This document shows positions 25,041-32,751 of a stretch of DNA of 64,000 nucleotides, piece by piece. The DNA is taken from contig JAFQNL010000012.1 in the NCBI GenBank assembly GCA_017395935.1, positions 1 through 64,000 on the forward strand, read 5' to 3'. The stretch's first letter is position 1. Each line of letters begins with the position of its first letter. The position numbers and the translations under genes were made by a program. This DNA comes from Oscillospiraceae bacterium. Lineage in GTDB: Bacteria > Bacillota > Clostridia > Oscillospirales > Oscillospiraceae. Below the pieces are notes generated by a model. That model worked only from the letters and a program-made list of their open reading frames with translations. It searched no databases and was not told where the DNA came from.

Positions 25041-25138
25041 ATTTCCAAGACGGCAAAAACCCAGTCCTTTGGGGGAGGGACTGGGGACGGGGCGATAGGG
25101 AGGCGCTGCCGGAGAGACAGAGCAGACTGTTGGGCTGA
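25034..25138 (+). CDS. possible SOS-linked 34-residue peptide
   Basis: A short open frame whose ATG lies inside the LexA box, about 13 bases after the expected transcription start and without a ribosome binding site. The peptide begins MFYFQDGKNPVLW and ends in a charged Arg/Glu-rich tail. I recognise no family. It could be a near-leaderless peptide, the start of a small RNA, or chance. Confidence 0.2.
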   Translation: MFYFQDGKNPVLWGRDWGRGDREALPERQSRLLG

Positions 25139-25149
25139 ACTGTGGGGAT

Positions 25150-25189
25150 AGAAAAAAATGAAAACATCCACCGATGGACGATGGATGTT
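25150..25189 (-). terminator. terminator of the tRNA operon
   Basis: Stem AAACATCCA with TGGATGTTT (25161-25190 region), followed on the minus strand by ATTTTTTTC. Immediately downstream of tRNA-Tyr. Confidence 0.85.
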
Positions 25190-25193
25190 TCAA

Positions 25194-25276
25194 TGGAGGA
25201 GAATGGATTCGAACCATTGTAGACGTGCGTCAACAGATTTACAGTCTGCCCCCTTTAGCCACTTGGGTACTCCTCC
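25194..25276 (-). tRNA. tRNA-Tyr (GTA)
   Basis: An 83-base class II tRNA. Acceptor GGAGGAG pairs with CTCCTCC, discriminator A, anticodon GTA in CTGTAAATC, a long variable arm and the TTCGAATCC T-loop. The CCA end is not encoded. Second gene of the Thr-Tyr pair. Confidence 0.96.
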
Positions 25277-25311
25277 GTATTCAGTTGACCGATCTCCGAT
25301 CGCCGGGAAAG

Positions 25312-25384
25312 AGCTGGTAGACGGACTCGAACCCCCGACCTGCTGATTACAAATCAGCTGCTCTACCAACTGAGCTATACCAGC
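25312..25384 (-). tRNA. tRNA-Thr (TGT)
   Basis: A 73-base tRNA. Acceptor GCTGGTA pairs with TACCAGC, D-loop AGCTCAGTTGGTAGAGC, anticodon TGT in GATTTGTAATC and T-loop GTTCGAGTC. CCA is not encoded. Transcribed first, 35 bases before tRNA-Tyr. Confidence 0.97.
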
Positions 25385-25413
25385 AAGTTGCGTTCTCGGA
25401 ATCAGCAAGGATT

Positions 25414-25442
25414 ATATTATCAGCTTTGCTGTCGTTTGTCAA
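25414..25442 (-). promoter_or_regulatory. promoter of the tRNA-Thr/Tyr operon
   Basis: Minus strand -35 TTGACA (25437-25442), 17-base spacer, -10 TAATAT (25414-25419), 30 bases before tRNA-Thr. Confidence 0.8.
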
Positions 25443-25518
25443 TAGCTCACTTGATTTTTTTTGAAATTTTCCGTCTCTATTTTTCCACGGGCCCTGTTGC
25501 CCCAAAGGAGGTTCTATC

Positions 25519-25860
25519 ATGCAGCATTTTAACTCCGCGCCCAACTACCGACGGGGCGGGGCCTACGCGGCGAAGGTCCGCTTCTATCTCCGCCATCTGG
25601 ACCGACCGGAATACCAGTGTCGGCTGGACCGGTATCAACTCGCCCTGCTGGAGAGCATCCGGCAGGCGCTGACGGATCGGGAAATTCAGTGTCTCACCGA
25701 GTACTATCTCCGTCAGCGCTCCATGTATCAGGCTGCCCAGCAGCTGGGTATCCATCTGTCCACCATGAGCCGGAATGTCGCCCGGGCCGAGGAGAAGCTG
25801 GACCGGGTGCTGGAGCTGGCCGACAATATCAGTCCCATCCGGGTCCTTCAGTCGGCCTGA
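25519..25860 (+). CDS. small sigma-70-region-4-like HTH protein
   Basis: A 113-residue basic protein. The C-terminal half (LTDREIQCLTEYYLRQRSMYQAAQQLGIHLSTMSRNVARAEEKL, about residues 52-95) reads as a sigma region 4-type helix-turn-helix; no region 2 is present, so it is not a full sigma factor. AAAGGAGG precedes the ATG. It overlaps the 3' end of the convergent tmcAL by 13 bases. The nearest recognisable plus-strand promoter is the SOS-box promoter at 24986. Function unknown; a phage-like late regulator or a small transcription cofactor are possible. Confidence 0.65.
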   Translation: MQHFNSAPNYRRGGAYAAKVRFYLRHLDRPEYQCRLDRYQLALLESIRQALTDREIQCLTEYYLRQRSMYQAAQQLGIHLSTMSRNVARAEEKLDRVLELADNISPIRVLQSA

Positions 25861-27074
25861 CCGGGCAGGATTACCGTCTGTCGGCTCCACTCCACCCCGC
25901 TGCGCCGGCAGCAGCCCTCGGGCAGGCAGAGGGCCCGGAGATCGGCCGCTCTGGCTTCCAGGCGAAAGACCCGCTGTGCCTCCCGATCCAGACTCCGGAT
26001 CTGGCCGGCGCGGGTGATGACCGGCTGGCGGGCTGACTGCTTCATCTCCCGGAGCAGCTCTCTCCCCCGCTCGTTGGCTCCCAGAACTCGGAGATAGGGG
26101 ACCCGATCCTGCCGGTCAGCATCCTCCAGACCGAGAAAAGCCCAGAGTACCATCCGTCGGACTCTGGCCTCGGGATAGCGCCGGGTCTTGGCCAGATCGT
26201 AGAGCTCCTCCAGCGTCTCCGCCTCTCCGGCGGCACGGGCCAGTCGGTTCTCCAGCCCCGTCTCAAAGTCGGGCAGCCGGGCAAAGTCCTCCTCTTCCAT
26301 GGTTCGCAGTCGGGCCAGCAGGGCCAGCTGGCAGCGCCGAAGGTCGGCTGTGCCCTCCCCCCTGTCCAGCGACGCGCTCAGCAGTCGGAAGCTGCTCTCG
26401 GGCAGTCCGGCCGCCAGTCCCGCCCAGTCTCTCCGTTCCATCTTATCCCGGAGCAGAGAGGCCGAGACGGCGGGGGCGTCGCTCTCCCGGCTGTCATGGC
26501 CGGCGCCCAGCCGGGCCACGGTAAAGGCGGAGACCCCCGGGCTTCGCCAGTAGGCCAGCGCCCGGAGATATTCCACGGCCAGATTATTGTTCGGTTCGGC
26601 CAGACAGCGGGCTTTTTCCCCGATCAGCTCGGTTACCGTTCGCTGCCGGGCGGCAGCATAGGAGAGGCCCTCCTCCAGCCCGGCCCGGAGCCCGGCCTGA
26701 AACTGGGGGCTGTCAATGGCGGAGGCCGTATCTCTCAGCACCTCCAGCTCCCCTGACTCGCTGCCGAAGGCGATTGTATCCACCAGACCGGTATCCAGCA
26801 GCACCCCTACTCCCCCCCGGGCAAAGCGCTCGGCCGAGGCCGATGACCAGAGCACCGGCAGCTCCAGCACCAGATCCGCACCGCCCTCCAGCGCCATTCT
26901 GGCCCGGAGGGACTTGTCCAGACTGGCCGCCGTACCCCGCTGGGTAAAGCTGCCGCTGATCACGCAGACCAGTCCCCGATCCGGAAAACGGCTCCGGATC
27001 CGGCTGAGCAGATAATGATGGCCCTTGTGAAAGGGATCGAATTCGGCGACAACGCCCACGGCTCGATTTGTCAT
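25848..27074 (-). CDS. tmcAL: tRNA(Met) cytidine acetate ligase
   Basis: A 408-residue protein (YlbM family). It uses ATP and acetate to make N4-acetylcytidine at the wobble base of elongator tRNA-Met. The N-terminal nucleotidyltransferase signature EFDPFHKGHHYLL (residues 9-21) and ISGSFTQRGTAAS are diagnostic, with the ELPVLWSSASAERFA segment. The ATG at 27072-27074 follows GCGGAGGAAC; a longer frame upstream runs through its own promoter and is rejected. The position next to acetate kinase is notable, as both use acetate chemistry. Confidence 0.93.
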   Translation of the reverse strand: MTNRAVGVVAEFDPFHKGHHYLLSRIRSRFPDRGLVCVISGSFTQRGTAASLDKSLRARMALEGGADLVLELPVLWSSASAERFARGGVGVLLDTGLVDTIAFGSESGELEVLRDTASAIDSPQFQAGLRAGLEEGLSYAAARQRTVTELIGEKARCLAEPNNNLAVEYLRALAYWRSPGVSAFTVARLGAGHDSRESDAPAVSASLLRDKMERRDWAGLAAGLPESSFRLLSASLDRGEGTADLRRCQLALLARLRTMEEEDFARLPDFETGLENRLARAAGEAETLEELYDLAKTRRYPEARVRRMVLWAFLGLEDADRQDRVPYLRVLGANERGRELLREMKQSARQPVITRAGQIRSLDREAQRVFRLEARAADLRALCLPEGCCRRSGVEWSRQTVILPGQAD

Positions 27075-27128
27075 AGTTCCTCCGCAATCGAAATTTCTTT
27101 TGCAATACAGCTTGTCCTTTTGGTCCGT

Positions 27129-27157
27129 TTGTACTAAAATAGTACTATCCATTATAC
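27129..27157 (+). promoter_or_regulatory. promoter of ackA
   Basis: -35 TTGTAC (27129-27134), 17-base spacer, -10 TTATAC (27152-27157). It overlaps face to face with the tmcAL promoter at 27151-27179. Confidence 0.5.
27131..27145. promoter_or_regulatory. palindrome in the tmcAL/ackA divergent promoter region
   Basis: GTACTA-AAA-TAGTAC is a perfect inverted repeat. It covers the ackA -35 and the start of the tmcAL transcript, so one bound regulator could control both. Confidence 0.45.
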
Positions 27158-27179
27158 CGTGCTTTCTTTCTTGCTGCAA
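27151..27179 (-). promoter_or_regulatory. promoter of tmcAL
   Basis: Minus strand -35 TTGCAG (27174-27179), 17-base spacer, -10 TATAAT (27151-27156). Confidence 0.65.
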
Positions 27180-27228
27180 GGCGGAGGAATCCAGAGCGGT
27201 ATCTATTTTGCAAAGGAGACATACGATT

Positions 27229-28440
27229 ATGAATATTCTGGTCATCAACGCAGGCAGCTCCTCTCTGAAGTATCAGCTTCTGGATCCCGATACCGGCGTA
27301 CTGCTGGCTAAGGGTCTGTGCGAGCGTATCGGCATCGACGGCAAGTTCACCTACAAGCCCCAGCTGGAAGGCAAGGCTGCTCAGAACGCCGTTGACGTGG
27401 CAATGCCCACCCATTCCGAGGCCATCCAGGCTGTACTCAACGCTCTGATCGACGCTGAGAACGGTGTGCTCTCCTCCATGAGCGAGATCGACGCAGTGGG
27501 TCACCGTGTGGTCCATGGCGGCGAAGCCTTTGCCTCCTCTGTCCTGCTGACGGACGAAGTCATGAAGGCCATCGAGCAGTGCAATCCTCTGGCTCCTCTC
27601 CACAACCCCGCCAACCTGATCGGTATCAACGCCTGCACCGCCGTTCTGGGCGACAAGGTTCCTCAGGTCGCTGTCTTTGACACCGCCTTCCACCAGACCA
27701 TGCCCGCCGTGGCCTATACCTACGCCATCCCCTACGAGTACTACGAAAACGACAAGGTCCGCCGCTACGGCTTCCATGGCACCAGCCATCGTTTCGTCTC
27801 TCAGCGGGCTGCCGCCATGCTGGGCAAGGACCCCGCTGATGTGAAGATCATCACCTGCCATCTGGGCAACGGATCCTCTATCGCCGCCATTAAGAACGGC
27901 AAGTGCGTGGACACCACCATGGGTCTGACTCCTCTGGCCGGTCTGCCTATGGGCACCCGTGCCGGCGACATGGATGCCGGCGTGATGGAGTTCCTGATGA
28001 ACAAGTACGGCTTCTCCATGAAGGAAATGATGAACATCCTCAACAAGAAGTCCGGCGTTTCCGGTGTCTCCGGCGTCTCCTCCGACTTCCGCGATCTGGA
28101 AGCCGCTGCCAATCAGGGCAACTTCCGTGCCCAGCTGGCTATTGATATCTTCTGCTACGACGTGAAGAAGTATATCGGCTCCTATGCTGCCGCTATGGGC
28201 GGCGTGGACGCCATCGTCTTCACCGCCGGCGTGGGCGAGAACGGCCCCTCTCTGCGTGTAGCGATGACCGAGGGTCTGGAGTTCATGGGCGTTGCTCCTC
28301 TGAATGCCGAAGAAAACGGCAAGCGGGGCGACGAAGTGGACGTTTCCGGCGAAGGCTCCAAGGTCCGTGTGCTGGTCATCCCCACCAACGAGGAACTGAT
28401 GATCGCCATGGATACCGCCGAGATCGTCAAGGCTCTCTAA
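27229..28440 (+). CDS. ackA: acetate kinase
   Basis: A 403-residue enzyme that makes ATP and acetate from acetyl phosphate, a main energy-yielding step in fermentation. The N-terminal VINAGSSSLKYQL, HRVVHGGEAF, the FDTAFHQTMP segment, FHGTSHRFV and TCHLGNGSSI are all canonical. The ATG at 27229 is chosen for CAAAGGAGA nine bases upstream; an in-frame upstream ATG passes through the promoter and is rejected. No phosphotransacetylase gene is in the window. Strongly biased codon usage suggests high expression. Confidence 0.97.
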   Translation: MNILVINAGSSSLKYQLLDPDTGVLLAKGLCERIGIDGKFTYKPQLEGKAAQNAVDVAMPTHSEAIQAVLNALIDAENGVLSSMSEIDAVGHRVVHGGEAFASSVLLTDEVMKAIEQCNPLAPLHNPANLIGINACTAVLGDKVPQVAVFDTAFHQTMPAVAYTYAIPYEYYENDKVRRYGFHGTSHRFVSQRAAAMLGKDPADVKIITCHLGNGSSIAAIKNGKCVDTTMGLTPLAGLPMGTRAGDMDAGVMEFLMNKYGFSMKEMMNILNKKSGVSGVSGVSSDFRDLEAAANQGNFRAQLAIDIFCYDVKKYIGSYAAAMGGVDAIVFTAGVGENGPSLRVAMTEGLEFMGVAPLNAEENGKRGDEVDVSGEGSKVRVLVIPTNEELMIAMDTAEIVKAL

Positions 28441-28450
28441 GCAATTGCTC

Positions 28451-28490
28451 TCCCCTCCCGGGCTCTGTCTTCCGGGAGGGGATCTTTTCT
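28451..28490 (+). terminator. terminator of ackA
   Basis: Stem TCCCCTCCCGG with CCGGGAGGGGA (28451-28461 and 28472-28482) followed by TCTTTTCTTT. Confidence 0.9.
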
Positions 28491-28520
28491 TTTCTCCCCT
28501 GTCCGGCGGAATATAATAAG

Positions 28521-28549
28521 AGCGCCCTGCCGCATAACGGCAGGGCGCT
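28521..28549 (-). terminator. terminator of ileS
   Basis: Perfect 12-bp stem AGCGCCCTGCCG with CGGCAGGGCGCT, 20 bases past the ileS stop. The minus-strand T content after the stem is modest (TTATTATATTC). Confidence 0.75.
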
Positions 28550-28569
28550 TTCGCGTCTTTTCAGTTGGC

Positions 28570-31380
28570 TTACAGCTCCACGGCCATGGCCTTGACAGCC
28601 TTGGCGCAGCGGGGGCAGAGCTCGGGATGGTCAGCGTCCTGACCGATGGACTCATGATGGAGCCAGCAGCGGGGGCACTTGGCTGCTTCGCTCATCTCCA
28701 CCTTGACGGCTACGCCGGCGAACTCCTCAGACTGGACGCCCTCGCCCAGACCCTCGGTCACGTTGACCTTGGAGGCGATAAAGAGCTCTTCCAGATCGGC
28801 GTCCTTCAGGCTCTGGAATGCCTTCCAGCCCTCGGCGTCGAAGGAGAGGGTGAGCACGGCGTCGGTGGACTTCTTGACCGTCTTGGCGGCACGGGACTCC
28901 TCCAGCGCCTTATTGACCACCGTCTTCAGCTTCTGCAGCTGCTCCCAGCGATAGCTCTCCTCCTCAGAGAGGTTCCAGTCGCTGTTGGCGGTGGGCATAT
29001 CGTTGAGCAGCGTGCTCTCCGTCTTGTCGCCGGCCAGATGGGGCATAGCCTCCCAGATCTCATCAGAGGTAAAGACCAGGATGGGAGCCACCAGACGGAC
29101 CAGAGCGTCCAGAATCTGGAAGATAGTAGACTGGGCCATCTTCCGCTCGGCATCCTCGCCACAGTAGAGGCGGTCCTTGATAATATCCAGATAGAAGTTG
29201 GACATATCCACCACGCAGAAGTGATAGATCACACGGTAGACGGTGTGGAAGTCGTAGTTATCATAGGCCTCCCGGCACTTGGCGACCATCTTGTTCAGGC
29301 TGTCCATCGCCCAGCGGTCCAGTTCCTTGCGCTGGCTCACGGGGACCATGTCGCTATTGGGATCGAAGCCGGCCAGATTGCCCAGAATATAGCGGGCGGT
29401 ATTGCGGATCTTCAGATAGGTGTCTGCCAGCTGCTTCAGAATGGGCTTGGACAGACGCATATCCTGAGTATAGTCGGCGGAGGAGACCCAGAGGCGGAAG
29501 ATATCGGCGCCGTACTCCTTAATGGTCTCCTGAGGGCTGATGGCGTTGCCCAGAGACTTGTGCATAGCCTTGCCCTGGCCGTCTACCGTCCAGCCGTGGG
29601 TGATGATCTCCTTATAGGGAGCGATACCGTTGACGGCGATGGAGGTGAGCATGGAGGACTGGAACCAGCCGCGGTACTGGTCGCCGCCTTCCAGATAGAG
29701 GTCGGCAGGGTACTGGAGCTCAGGACGGCTCTCGCAGACGGCCTTCCAGGTGGAGCCGGAGTCAAACCAGACGTCCAGAATGTCAGTCTCCTTGCGGAAG
29801 TCGGAGCAGCCGCACTGGCACTTGGCGCCCTCAGGCAGCAGCTCGGAAGCTTCCCGGGCCCACCAGGCGTTGGAGCCCTCCTGGGCGAAGATGGCAGAGA
29901 CCTTGGCGATGGACTCGCTGGTGCAGTAGCTCTTGTCGCAGGCGCGGCAGAAGAACATGGGAATGGGCACGCCCCAGGTACGCTGACGGGAGATACACCA
30001 GTCGGCGCGCTCCTGAATCATGGCCACCATACGCTCCTTGCCCCACTCGGGCTTCCAGTAGATGTCCTCGCAGGCGCGGACAGCCTGATCCTTGATGGCG
30101 TCCACGCTGGCAAACCACTGCTGAGTGGCCCGGAAGATAATGGGCTGCTTGCAGCGCCAGCAATGGGGATAGCTGTGGGTGATCTCCTTGGAGGAGAGGA
30201 TGGCGCCCTTTTCCACCAGATCGGGGAAGATGGCGGCATGGGCCTTCTGGACATGGATTCCGTTATAGGGGCCGGCATACTGGTTGAGCAGGCCCTTGCT
30301 GTCCACGGAGACTTCCATGGTGATATCGGTAGGGATCTGGTCATAGCGCTGGCAGACATAGAAGTCGTCCAGACCGAAGGAGGGAGCCGTGTGGACGCAG
30401 CCGGAGCCGGCATCCAGCGTGACGTGATCGCCGTTGATGATCAGGCTCTCCCGATCCATGAAGGGATGCTGGGCGGTCATATACTCAAAGTCGCTGCCCC
30501 GGAGCTGGGCGATCTTCTCGTAGTCGGTAACGCCGCTCTCAGCCATGACCTTGTCCACCAGCTCGCTGGCCATGATCAGGATCTCGTCCTCGCCGGTCTT
30601 AACCAGCGCGTAGTCCAGCAGGCCGTTGAGGCAGATGGCCATATTGCCGGGCAGGGTCCAGGTGGTGGTGGTCCAGATGACGAAGCGCATCTTGCTCACG
30701 TCGCCGTACTGGGCCAGCTTACCCTGATCGTCCTTGACGGGGAACTTGACATAGATGGTGGTAACGGGATCGTCGGCGTACTCCACCTCGGCCTCGGCCA
30801 GAGCGGTCTCGCAGTGGGGGCACCAGTAGACGGGCTTCAGGCTCTGATAGATATAGCCCTTTTCCGCCATAGCGCCAAAGACCTGAACCTGCTTGGCCTC
30901 AAAGTCGGGGGTCAGGGTGATATAGGGATGCTCCCAGTCACCGATAATGCCCAGCCGCTTAAAGCCTTCCCGCTGGCGGTCCACCTGCTTCATGGCAAAG
31001 TCGTAGCACTTGTTCCGGAACTCAGGCACGCTCATCTCATTGCGCTTGACGCCCTGCTTCTGGATGGCCGTCTCGATGGGCATACCGTGGGTATCCCAGC
31101 CGGGGACATAGGGGGCCTGATAGCCGGTCATATTCTTGGTACGGACGATAATATCCTTCAGGGTCTTGTTCAGGGCGTGACCGATATGGATATCGCCGTT
31201 GGCATAGGGAGGGCCGTCATGGAGGATGAACTTGGGCTTGCCCTCGTTCTGCTTCATGAGCTTGGTGTAGATATCCTTGCGCTGGAAGGAGGCCAGCATA
31301 TCCGGCTCCCGCTTGGCAAGGGCTGCCCGCATGGGGAAGTCCGTCTTGGGCAGGTGAATGGTCTTGTTATAATCAGGCAT
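28570..31380 (-). CDS. ileS: isoleucyl-tRNA synthetase
   Basis: A 936-residue class I synthetase. The HIGH motif appears in NGDIHIGHALNK near residue 57, the KMSKS equivalent as AMHKSLGN near 600, and the C-terminal zinc knuckle as CPRCW...CPRC. The editing domain lies between (WTTTTWTLPGNMAICL). The ATG at 31378-31380 begins MPDYNKT, with GAGGAAGG 13 bases upstream; a longer frame is possible. No T-box leader was seen in 31381-31522, unlike many Firmicutes ileS genes. Last gene of the miaB-ileS block. Confidence 0.96.
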   Translation of the reverse strand: MPDYNKTIHLPKTDFPMRAALAKREPDMLASFQRKDIYTKLMKQNEGKPKFILHDGPPYANGDIHIGHALNKTLKDIIVRTKNMTGYQAPYVPGWDTHGMPIETAIQKQGVKRNEMSVPEFRNKCYDFAMKQVDRQREGFKRLGIIGDWEHPYITLTPDFEAKQVQVFGAMAEKGYIYQSLKPVYWCPHCETALAEAEVEYADDPVTTIYVKFPVKDDQGKLAQYGDVSKMRFVIWTTTTWTLPGNMAICLNGLLDYALVKTGEDEILIMASELVDKVMAESGVTDYEKIAQLRGSDFEYMTAQHPFMDRESLIINGDHVTLDAGSGCVHTAPSFGLDDFYVCQRYDQIPTDITMEVSVDSKGLLNQYAGPYNGIHVQKAHAAIFPDLVEKGAILSSKEITHSYPHCWRCKQPIIFRATQQWFASVDAIKDQAVRACEDIYWKPEWGKERMVAMIQERADWCISRQRTWGVPIPMFFCRACDKSYCTSESIAKVSAIFAQEGSNAWWAREASELLPEGAKCQCGCSDFRKETDILDVWFDSGSTWKAVCESRPELQYPADLYLEGGDQYRGWFQSSMLTSIAVNGIAPYKEIITHGWTVDGQGKAMHKSLGNAISPQETIKEYGADIFRLWVSSADYTQDMRLSKPILKQLADTYLKIRNTARYILGNLAGFDPNSDMVPVSQRKELDRWAMDSLNKMVAKCREAYDNYDFHTVYRVIYHFCVVDMSNFYLDIIKDRLYCGEDAERKMAQSTIFQILDALVRLVAPILVFTSDEIWEAMPHLAGDKTESTLLNDMPTANSDWNLSEEESYRWEQLQKLKTVVNKALEESRAAKTVKKSTDAVLTLSFDAEGWKAFQSLKDADLEELFIASKVNVTEGLGEGVQSEEFAGVAVKVEMSEAAKCPRCWLHHESIGQDADHPELCPRCAKAVKAMAVEL

Positions 31381-31473
31381 AGCGGTTCTGCCTTCCTCTC
31401 TGGTGAAGTATTCCAAATAGACCGGGGATAAGTTCCGGTTTTTCGGCGTTTTGCCTTTTTCTGCGAAAACGCA

Positions 31474-31506
31474 CGATCACATAGCCCGGAAAGAGCTATG
31501 TGATCG
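31474..31506 (-). terminator. hairpin between divIVA and ileS
   Basis: 12-bp stem CGATCACATAGC with GCTATGTGATCG. On the minus strand it is followed by TGCGTTTTCG. It may terminate or attenuate read-through from divIVA into ileS. Confidence 0.6.
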
Positions 31507-31522
31507 GAGCAGTTTGAAGAGT

Positions 31523-32191
31523 TTACTTGATCTCGTAGTCCTTGCCGAACTTCAGGTTGGCAAAGTCGATCCGGGTGGTGGCGGTAGTGACGGGAGCGGT
31601 CTCCTCGGCAGCGGGAGCAGCCTCCTCGGCGGCGGGAGCGGTCTCCTCAACGGCCTCGGCGGTCTCCTCTTCCGGCTGGACATCCTCCTGCTCCACCTTC
31701 TCCTCGGCGGCGGGAGCGGCCTCGGCGGTCTCCTCGGCGGAGAGGTCGATGGCGATGCTGTTCAGGAATGCCTGATGCTGGACGGTCACATCCTTGACCA
31801 TGGCCACATAGCTGGCGGTCCGGGCCTGAGCCTCGGCCAGCTGAGCCCGGCAGAGGGCGATCTCGTTGTCATACTCCTGCTTCCGGGCCCGGATATCCTG
31901 CTCCAGAGCTACCAGAATGGCCTCCCGCTTACTCTCAGCCTCTTCCACCATCTCGGTGGCCGTCTTCTGAGCGTTGTGGAGGGTGGCGCGCATGACGTCC
32001 TCGATCTCCCGGTACTCGCCGATCTTGTCGGCCAGCACCTTCAGCTTGCCCTTCAGGGAAGCGTTCTCTTCCACCAGAGCGGTGTAATCCTTAGTGATCT
32101 CGTCCAGGAAGGTATCCACTTCCTGCATGGTATATCCGCCGAACTTGGCCTTGGTAAAGGTCTGCTCGGCAACAGCCTTGGGTGTCAGCAC
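31523..32191 (-). CDS. divIVA: DivIVA domain protein
   Basis: A 222-residue coiled-coil protein that marks curved membrane at poles and division sites. The N-terminal membrane-targeting block LTPKAVAEQTFTKAKFGGYTMQEVDTFLDEI matches DivIVA, followed by coiled coil to about residue 140. The C-terminus is an unusual acidic, Ala/Glu/Pro-rich repeat (EETAEAAPAAEE type) and a short conserved-looking tail FANLKFGKDYEIK. Start is GTG after AAGGGGGA. It follows sepF, as in many Firmicutes division clusters. Confidence 0.92.
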   Translation of the reverse strand: MLTPKAVAEQTFTKAKFGGYTMQEVDTFLDEITKDYTALVEENASLKGKLKVLADKIGEYREIEDVMRATLHNAQKTATEMVEEAESKREAILVALEQDIRARKQEYDNEIALCRAQLAEAQARTASYVAMVKDVTVQHQAFLNSIAIDLSAEETAEAAPAAEEKVEQEDVQPEEETAEAVEETAPAAEEAAPAAEETAPVTTATTRIDFANLKFGKDYEIK

Positions 32192-32233
32192 AATAAATCC
32201 CCCTTTATTTCTGTGTCGTCCATGGGCTTACGC

Positions 32234-32701
32234 TCAGAAGCGCATGCCGCTGCTTTCCAGCTCGTCGATCAGGTCGCCGATAATGTCCACGTTATAGGGC
32301 GTGATAATGTAGGTGGAGACGGCCACCTTCTTAATCTTGCCCTCCAGAGCGTAGGCAACGCCGGAGAGGAAGTCCACCATCCGGCGGGAGACGTCCTTAT
32401 TGGCGCCTTCCAGATTGAGCACCACAGTCCGGCGGTCCTTCAGATGGTCGCCGATACCGGCAGCCTGCTCAAACTTGGTGGGGGTGACAACGACCACCTG
32501 AAGCTGGGTGGTGGCGTTGATATTGACCACGTTGTCGCTGTGGCCGGAAGAGACGGGAGCGGAGTAGTCGTAGTCGTCGTAGGAAGACTTGCGGGTACGT
32601 TCCGCGCTCTCGGCAGCGGGTTCTTCGGTCACTTCTTCTTCAAATTCTTCGTCGCCCTCGTAGGGATGTGCCAGGCGCTTGAGTTCGTCCATTAAGCCCA
32701 T
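32234..32701 (-). CDS. sepF: cell division protein SepF
   Basis: A 155-residue FtsZ-membrane linker that aligns Z-ring filaments. An N-terminal amphipathic segment (MGLMDELKRL) is followed by an acidic linker and the SepF core (VVVVTPTKFEQAAGIGDHLKDRRTVVLNLEGAN, then RRMVDFLSGVAYAL and ITPYNVDI). AGGAGGAAACGATA precedes the ATG. It lies between yggS and divIVA. Confidence 0.95.
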   Translation of the reverse strand: MGLMDELKRLAHPYEGDEEFEEEVTEEPAAESAERTRKSSYDDYDYSAPVSSGHSDNVVNINATTQLQVVVVTPTKFEQAAGIGDHLKDRRTVVLNLEGANKDVSRRMVDFLSGVAYALEGKIKKVAVSTYIITPYNVDIIGDLIDELESSGMRF

Positions 32702-32751
32702 TATCGTTTCCTCCTGTACAGGTGTATCTAAATCTTCTTGAAAGATGATCG

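Noticed and set aside
24852..25217. 121-residue minus-strand frame between the S24 gene and tRNA-Tyr
   Set aside because: It covers the tRNA terminator, operators and promoters, is Pro/Ser/Arg-rich, and has no ribosome binding site.
27100..27228. Longer N-terminus for acetate kinase from an upstream ATG
   Set aside because: It would be translated from promoter sequence and adds residues before the canonical NILVINAGSSS start; the ATG at 27229 has AAAGGAGA.
31381..31522. T-box riboswitch upstream of ileS
   Set aside because: No AGGGTGG-type T-box sequence or matching specifier and terminator/antiterminator pair was visible; only a simple hairpin at 31474.
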